Source of the DNA: an uncultured Bacteroidales bacterium
Lineage (GTDB): Bacteria; Bacteroidota; Bacteroidia; Bacteroidales; Lentimicrobiaceae
Length of the DNA stretch: 19,914 nucleotides
Direction: 5' to 3'
Assembly (NCBI GenBank): GCA_937894795.1
Contig: CALCQV010000166.1
Location: 1 to 19,914, forward strand
The translations under genes were made by a program, and so were the position numbers. Positions 15,116 through 19,914 of this stretch are shown one piece after another. Every line of letters starts with the position of its first letter. Positions within the stretch are counted from its first letter, which is position 1. Under the pieces are notes generated by a model. That model worked only from the letters and a program-made list of their open reading frames with translations, was not told the origin of the DNA and did not search any database.

Positions 15116-17149
15116 GTGGACTTTAAACTAACTTCAGAATACCAACCTACAGGAGATCAACCACAAGCCATTAGGCAATTGACTGAAGGATTAATCAGGG
15201 GTGATCATTCACAAGTACTGTTAGGTGTTACCGGTTCCGGTAAAACTTTTACTATTGCTAATGTAATAGCTCAGGTTAACAGGCCAACACTGGTTTTAAG
15301 CCATAATAAGACACTTGCAGCTCAATTATACGGAGAGTTCAAGCAGTTTTTTCCGGAAAATGCAGTAGAATATTTTGTATCGTATTATGATTATTATCAA
15401 CCTGAAGCATTTATCCCGGTAACTAATACTTACATAGAGAAAGATCTTTCCATTAATGAGGAGATTGAAAAGCTAAGATTAAGTACGACTTCTTCCCTAT
15501 TATCAGGAAGAAGAGATGTAATAGTTGTCTCATCAGTATCATGCATCTATGGAATTGGTAATCCTGATGATTTTGCAAATAGTGTAGTTCGACTTAAAGT
15601 TGGCGATAAGGTAAGCAGGAAGAAGTTATTGTGGACATTCGTTGAAGGACTTTATAACCGAAGCGAGGTAGAGTTTAACAGGGGGAATTTCAGAGTCAAG
15701 GGAGACACTATTGACATTTTTCCGGCATATAGTGATAATGCCATCAGAATAATGTTCTGGGATGATGAAATTGAAAGTATAGAGTTATTTAATCCACTGG
15801 ATGGGCATAAGATAGAGACCATGGACCAGGTCAATATTTATCCTGCTAATATTTTCGTTACCTCCAAGGAAAAGATGAAGGATTCCATACAGGAAATACA
15901 GTTTGATCTAATGAAACAGGTCGACTACTTTATGGAAGAAGGAAAGAATCTTGAAGCCAAACGATTGGAAGACAGGGTGACCTATGATATTGAAATGATG
16001 CGTGAATTGGGATATTGCTCGGGTATTGAGAACTATTCGAGATATTTTGATGGTCGATCAGCCGGTTCCCGGCCTTTCTGTTTGCTGGATTATTTCCCTG
16101 ATGATTTCATTACTGTAATAGATGAAAGCCATGTCACTGTTTCTCAAATACGGGCTATGTATGGAGGTGACCGATCACGCAAGCAAACACTGGTAGAATA
16201 TGGATTTAGACTTCCATCAGCTATGGATAACCGTCCACTTAAATTTGATGAATTTGAAGGCTTGACAGGTCAGACTATCTATGTAAGTGCAACTCCGGCA
16301 GATTTTGAATTGCAAAAATCTGAAGGCATAATAGTTGAACAGCTTATTAGACCAACAGGATTGATTGATCCACCCATTGAAGTAAGGCCAAGCGTTTCAC
16401 AAGTTGACGACTTGCTTGATGAGGTAGACAAAACAATAAAAAATGGCGGGCGGGTTTTAGTAACAACCTTAACAAAAAGAATGGCTGAAGAGCTAACAAA
16501 ATATCTGAGTAAGGTTAATATAAGTTGCAGGTATATCCACTCAGATGTTGATACCCTGGAGCGTGTTGAGATACTAAGAGATCTTAGATTAGGTCTTTTC
16601 GATGTATTGGTTGGTGTGAATTTGTTACGTGAAGGGCTTGATCTTCCGGAAGTAGCATTGGTTGCAATACTTGATGCCGACAAAGAAGGATTTCTCAGAT
16701 CGGAACGCTCACTAACGCAAACAGCCGGAAGAGCAGCACGAAATATTAACAGTAAAGTTATAATGTATGCTGATAAAATAACTGAATCCATGCAGAGGTC
16801 AATGGATGAAACCAATCGCCGAAGAATTAAGCAATTGGCCTACAACAGTGAACACAACATCACGCCCCGACAGATAATTAAATCAACAGAATCAATATTG
16901 GGACAGACAGCTGTTGCCGGATCATCAAACAAAGAGCCTAAAGTCTATATTGAAAATGATATGCCAAATATAGCTGCTGATCCTGTTGTCAACTATATGA
17001 ATCCTGATCAGTTGGAAAAAGTTATTATTCAAACAAGAAAAGCAATGGAAAAGGCAGCCAAGGAACTGGATTTTATTGAGGCAGCCAGATTACGTGATGA
17101 AATGTTTGCTTTACAGGAAAAACAAAAGAGTCTTAATACACAGAAATAA
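15116..17149 (+). CDS. uvrB: UvrABC excinuclease subunit B
   Basis: A 677-aa UvrB, the damage-verifying helicase-like subunit of nucleotide excision repair that is loaded by UvrA and recruits UvrC. Features in order: Walker A GVTGSGKT (37-44), the beta-hairpin region YYDYYQPEAFIP (90-101) that probes the DNA duplex, Walker B DESH (336-339), motif SATPADFE (391-398), helicase motif VI QTAGRAAR (535-542), and a C-terminal UVR motif (about 632-667) with AAKELDFIEAARLRDEM for UvrC contact. The start is GTG at 15116, giving the standard N-terminus FKLTSEYQPTGDQPQAI. AAAGAG lies about 10 nt upstream. cysQ follows after 11 nt. Confidence 0.98.
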   Translation: MDFKLTSEYQPTGDQPQAIRQLTEGLIRGDHSQVLLGVTGSGKTFTIANVIAQVNRPTLVLSHNKTLAAQLYGEFKQFFPENAVEYFVSYYDYYQPEAFIPVTNTYIEKDLSINEEIEKLRLSTTSSLLSGRRDVIVVSSVSCIYGIGNPDDFANSVVRLKVGDKVSRKKLLWTFVEGLYNRSEVEFNRGNFRVKGDTIDIFPAYSDNAIRIMFWDDEIESIELFNPLDGHKIETMDQVNIYPANIFVTSKEKMKDSIQEIQFDLMKQVDYFMEEGKNLEAKRLEDRVTYDIEMMRELGYCSGIENYSRYFDGRSAGSRPFCLLDYFPDDFITVIDESHVTVSQIRAMYGGDRSRKQTLVEYGFRLPSAMDNRPLKFDEFEGLTGQTIYVSATPADFELQKSEGIIVEQLIRPTGLIDPPIEVRPSVSQVDDLLDEVDKTIKNGGRVLVTTLTKRMAEELTKYLSKVNISCRYIHSDVDTLERVEILRDLRLGLFDVLVGVNLLREGLDLPEVALVAILDADKEGFLRSERSLTQTAGRAARNINSKVIMYADKITESMQRSMDETNRRRIKQLAYNSEHNITPRQIIKSTESILGQTAVAGSSNKEPKVYIENDMPNIAADPVVNYMNPDQLEKVIIQTRKAMEKAAKELDFIEAARLRDEMFALQEKQKSLNTQK

Positions 17150-17160
17150 AGCCTTATAGA

Positions 17161-18006
17161 GTGGATAATACAACAACGGACCATTTATTACTTCAGGCAA
17201 TAAAAGCTTCTGTAAAAGCCGGAAAAGCCATTCTGAAGCTCTATGAATCATCATATACTATTGAATACAAATCTGATAATAGTCCTTTAACAATAGCCGA
17301 TAAAGAGGCACATAATTCAATTACCGGAGATCTTGATACAACATCACTGCCAATATTGAGTGAAGAAGGTAAAAATATTGATTATGATCAGCGTAAGCAA
17401 TGGAAGAGATTCTGGATGGTTGATCCTTTGGATGGTACGAAAGAATTCATTAACGGCAATGGTGAATTTACGGTTAACATTGCTTTGATAGATCATTCTA
17501 TCCCGGTAATGGGTGTTGTATATGTTCCGGTATGGGGAATTCTGTATTTTGGCGTAAAAGAATATGGTTCCTTCATGATTAACCTTCTAAAAAATGAAAT
17601 AGATAAATTTAGGAATATTCAAGATATTATTAAAGAGGCGGATAGATTGCCTATAGTCTATGATAGAAAGGTCACCATAATGGGTAGCCGGTCACATCAA
17701 ACAGAAGAAAACAACAGAATAATTAATTCTTTTGCGAGCAACTTTAATGATGTAGCTATAGTAAACGCAGGTAGTTCTCTGAAATTTTGCAGAATGGCTG
17801 AAGGTGCAGCTGATTTTTATCCACGAATCAGCCCTACAATGGAATGGGACACAGCGGCAGGACATGCGATATGTAAATTTGCAGAAGTTGATGTTTTAGT
17901 ATATCAATCTGATCGGGAACTTACCTATAATAAGGAAAATCTTCTAAATCCATCATTTATTGCAATAAACAAAAACTACAAGCACCTTATCCCCGGTAAT
18001 GGATAA
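17161..18006 (+). CDS. cysQ: 3'(2'),5'-bisphosphate nucleotidase CysQ-like
   Basis: A 281-aa member of the inositol monophosphatase superfamily, probably hydrolysing 3'-phosphoadenosine 5'-phosphate to AMP and relieving its toxicity during sulfate assimilation and other PAP-producing reactions. Metal-binding motifs are present: SEEG (67-70), DPLDGT (88-93) within WMVDPLDGTKEFINGNGEF, and EWDTAAGHA (228-236, D230). DGTKEFI is the pattern that separates CysQ from plain inositol monophosphatases. It begins with GTG at 17161 and is probably cotranscribed with uvrB. A stretch at about 140-168 (NLLKNEIDKFRNIQDIIKEA) looks longer and more charged than usual. The transcript ends at the terminator at 18036. 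Confidence 0.88.
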   Translation: MDNTTTDHLLLQAIKASVKAGKAILKLYESSYTIEYKSDNSPLTIADKEAHNSITGDLDTTSLPILSEEGKNIDYDQRKQWKRFWMVDPLDGTKEFINGNGEFTVNIALIDHSIPVMGVVYVPVWGILYFGVKEYGSFMINLLKNEIDKFRNIQDIIKEADRLPIVYDRKVTIMGSRSHQTEENNRIINSFASNFNDVAIVNAGSSLKFCRMAEGAADFYPRISPTMEWDTAAGHAICKFAEVDVLVYQSDRELTYNKENLLNPSFIAINKNYKHLIPGNG

Positions 18007-18035
18007 TAATATTGATTATCGATGATCATGGATGA

Positions 18036-18078
18036 ATCCATAAAAAAAAAGCCGCTGATGCGGCTTTTTTCTATGGAT
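18036..18078. terminator. Bidirectional terminator between cysQ and the FKBP genes
   Basis: The core stem GCCGC (18051-18055) and GCGGC (18060-18064) has a TGAT loop. It is flanked by a run of A (18042-18050) and a run of T (18065-18070), and outside these by ATCCATA (18036-18042) and TATGGAT (18072-18078). Both strands therefore present a stem followed by a U-run, serving the convergent genes on either side. Confidence 0.92.
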
Positions 18079-18095
18079 CTACTATTTGATATAGT

Positions 18096-19424
18096 TTACT
18101 TAACCTCTAATAATTCTACATCGAAAATAAGAGTAGCACTTGGAGGTATTTGAGGCATACGGCCATTTTCACCGTAACCAAGTTTAGATGGAATAATTAG
18201 CTTTGCTTTTCCACCTACTTTCATTAATGCAATACCTTCTTCCCAACCCGGAATTACTTGCTGTTGACCAAGTACGAATTCAAATGGCTCTTTACGATCT
18301 ACTGAAGAATCAAATTTCTGTCCATTCAACAGTGTTCCTGTGTAATGAACCTTAACAGTCTTGCCAACTGATGCCTGAGTTCCGGTTCCCTTCTTGGTTT
18401 CAAGGTAATATAATCCGGATGAAGTGGGCGCCACATTAATATTATTCGATTTGATGTAATTCTGCAGCTTAGTCATCTCTTCTTTCTTGGCAATGGCTTT
18501 AGCTTCGTTGGCTTTACGTTCTTTTTCAGCCTGCTCCTTTTCAAATTGCGCCTTTGTTAGAATATCCACTAATTCAAGATCATATAATAAAGTAGTGTAA
18601 GGTGCAATCATCTGTCCTCTACCCTGCTCTCCAAAAGCAAGAGATGAAGGCACAATGATAGATGCTTTTGAACCTTTGGATAACATGGATAGTGCTTCAG
18701 TAACACCTTTATTGTCGAAGTCTTTACCATTCTCCCACATCATTGTTTCACCCTGATCGTAGGTAGAGTATAATACATTACCATCAATAGTTGATACTTT
18801 GAAATGTAGCTTGCCAAAGTCACCAACTTTTGGTTTTTGGTTATTTCCTTTTTTTGTCTCAATGAAATATAAACCTGATGTTAAGGGAGCAACAGTAATA
18901 TTGGCACTTTTCAGATAATTCTGTAAAGTTGTTTGTTCTGCTGCTTTTGCTTCTTCCATCTTCACTTTATATTCAGATTCAAGCTGCTCCTGTGTCTTTG
19001 CAGAGATTACTTTGACATCAAAGAAAATTTCTTTACCAATGAAAGCTGAATCAGGAACACTTGGCATCCTGATCGTCTTCAGGAAGAATGAGTCGGCAGA
19101 AGATATAAAAGTCGCACTATCACCCGGCTTCATCATGGCTAAAGCAGTATAAAGATCACCTTTGTATGTAGGTTCATTCAAAGGCAGCATAAACTCCTGG
19201 GGAATGTCAACAGAATTAAATAATACTGAATCGTTAATAGAATATTTAAGTTTCAGATTTAAAACCATTCCTTCTCTAAGAGTGGTTGTATCATCTCCCT
19301 TAACATGGAATTTATAATACAAGCCATCGCTTGTTTTCTTAAATCCACGGTGTTTAGAACATCCAAACATGTTAAAAGCTATAGCTAAAATAAGCGATAG
19401 CATCAAAAGGTTCTTGTATTTCAT
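18096..19424 (-). CDS. FKBP-type peptidyl-prolyl isomerase lipoprotein with three FKBP-like modules
   Basis: A 442-aa exported lipoprotein: basic start, hydrophobic helix (5-18) and lipobox MFGC with Cys22 as the lipidation site. Three FKBP-like modules follow. Module 1 (about 33-142) is degenerate. Module 2 (about 183-288) keeps the fold (GLYFIETKKG, AFGEQGRG, LLYDLELVDI) but lacks the catalytic aromatic pocket. Module 3 (about 336-442) is canonical, with VHYTG (359-363), FDSSVDR (371-377), FEFVLG (381-386), QVIPGWEEG (389-397), LGYGENG (415-421) and PPSATLIFDVELLEV. The linkers before modules 2 and 3 are charged, coiled-coil-like and similar to each other (NYLKSANITVAP and NYIKSNNINVAP), showing duplication. 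It should fold or chaperone envelope proteins. It lies 28 nt after another FKBP gene and is probably in the same operon. Confidence 0.92.
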   Translation of the reverse strand: MKYKNLLMLSLILAIAFNMFGCSKHRGFKKTSDGLYYKFHVKGDDTTTLREGMVLNLKLKYSINDSVLFNSVDIPQEFMLPLNEPTYKGDLYTALAMMKPGDSATFISSADSFFLKTIRMPSVPDSAFIGKEIFFDVKVISAKTQEQLESEYKVKMEEAKAAEQTTLQNYLKSANITVAPLTSGLYFIETKKGNNQKPKVGDFGKLHFKVSTIDGNVLYSTYDQGETMMWENGKDFDNKGVTEALSMLSKGSKASIIVPSSLAFGEQGRGQMIAPYTTLLYDLELVDILTKAQFEKEQAEKERKANEAKAIAKKEEMTKLQNYIKSNNINVAPTSSGLYYLETKKGTGTQASVGKTVKVHYTGTLLNGQKFDSSVDRKEPFEFVLGQQQVIPGWEEGIALMKVGGKAKLIIPSKLGYGENGRMPQIPPSATLIFDVELLEVK

Positions 19425-19452
19425 TCGGTTAATTGTTAAATGGAATTAATGA

Positions 19453-19914
19453 TTATTTAAGGTCAAGTAATTCAATATCATAGATAAGAGTGGATTTTGG
19501 TGGGACTTTATTTTGATCTCCCAATAGCCCAAAACCAAGGTGCGAAGGTATGATAAATTTTGCACGGTCACCTACATGCAATAATAATATTCCTTCTTCA
19601 AGGCCACTTTCAACACCACCCTTACCAATAAGAAATTCTTTGCGTCCATCTTTATCAGATGAATAAATTTCTTCTCCGGTAATCAGCATCACAGAATAAT
19701 TCATGATGGCAATGTTACCTGGTTTGGCAATGGAACCACCACCCTTTTTATAAATTGCATAGCGTAAGCCTGAACCGGTTTCTTGCATCTGCCATTTATA
19801 ACGTTTTATAAAGTTATTAATTTGTACCTGCTCAGCTTCGACTGCCTGCTTGTTTGCTTTTAATAAGGGTTCCTCCAGCTCTGTATAGTCTGTAACACTT
19901 CTTTCATTCTTAAC
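19453..19914 (-). CDS. FKBP-type peptidyl-prolyl isomerase, N-terminus outside window
   Basis: The frame is open from the stop at 19453 to the window edge, giving at least 153 residues. The internal Met at 19788 is not the start: upstream codons encode a charged helix (LEEPLLKANKQAVEAEQVQ) and then NNFIKRYKWQM, which leads directly into the FKBP fold as in related lipoprotein PPIases. The FKBP domain has GSGLRYAIYKKGGG, IMNYSVML, EFLIGKGGVESGLEEGI, HLGFGLLGDQNKVPP and STLIYDIELLDL. The conserved Trp of the active-site V-I-x-x-W is replaced (VESGLEEG), so activity may be low. The layout resembles gliding-motility PPIase lipoproteins (GldI type) of Bacteroidota, but this is only a resemblance and the signal peptide is not visible. 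Confidence 0.85.
   Translation of the reverse strand, partial: VKNERSVTDYTELEEPLLKANKQAVEAEQVQINNFIKRYKWQMQETGSGLRYAIYKKGGGSIAKPGNIAIMNYSVMLITGEEIYSSDKDGRKEFLIGKGGVESGLEEGILLLHVGDRAKFIIPSHLGFGLLGDQNKVPPKSTLIYDIELLDLK

Noticed and set aside
16279..16815. 178-codon open frame on the minus strand inside uvrB
   Set aside because: It lies wholly within the conserved helicase region of uvrB, has a serine-rich composition typical of antisense reading and shows no motif.

Overview
The window looks like a chromosomal segment of a member of the Bacteroidota, probably Bacteroidales-like. Base composition is AT-rich. Several intergenic regions carry the Bacteroidota-type -7 promoter element TAnnTTTG, once (for the tRNA) with a perfect TTTG element 20 nt upstream. 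The gene content also fits: DUF6580-like membrane protein, rhomboid with a DUF6576-like tail, FKBP lipoproteins resembling gliding-motility PPIases, and the mutL/rhomboid/EEP gene order. The taxonomic call is an inference from these signatures.

Region 1 (1-7630) is a 5'-leading fragment of tRNA-Gly(CCC) followed by an alpha-glucoside utilisation locus. An SLC45/GPH-type MFS sugar transporter (+) converges on a four-gene minus-strand operon: a fused beta-phosphoglucomutase-like HAD + GH65 disaccharide phosphorylase, two tandem paralogous P-loop (uridine-kinase-like) kinases, and a cytoplasmic-type GH13 alpha-amylase family enzyme. The implied pathway is uptake of a maltose-like sugar, trimming by GH13, phosphorolysis by GH65 to glucose plus beta-glucose-1-phosphate, and isomerisation to glucose-6-phosphate by the HAD part of the same polypeptide. 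The second kinase copy is frameshifted by a deletion inside its active-site motif. The intact copy has a diverged P-loop and lacks an acidic residue that the broken copy keeps.

Region 2 (7836-14716, +) starts with a DUF6580-like membrane protein ending in a strong terminator. A probable six-gene operon follows: an 88-aa protein with a C-terminal membrane anchor, mutL, two rhomboid intramembrane serine proteases, and two paralogous endonuclease/exonuclease/phosphatase (EEP) proteins. Each EEP protein has three N-terminal membrane helices and a catalytic domain predicted to face the periplasm.

Region 3 (14717-15115) is a gene-free stretch upstream of uvrB. It holds the strangest structure in the window: an array of 11-bp CTATACAA-type units that runs in one direction and then reverses, giving a roughly 60-bp imperfect palindrome.

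Region 4 (15036-19914) is uvrB-cysQ (+, both with GTG starts), a bidirectional terminator, and two minus-strand FKBP-family prolyl isomerase genes. One is a lipoprotein with three FKBP-like modules, of which only the last looks catalytically complete. The other runs off the right edge of the window.

No mobile element, CRISPR array or recognisable defence system was seen. Most genes are ordinary housekeeping or sugar-catabolic genes. The points most worth following are the 11-bp palindromic array, the two kinases with complementary defects, and the membrane rhomboid/EEP block.
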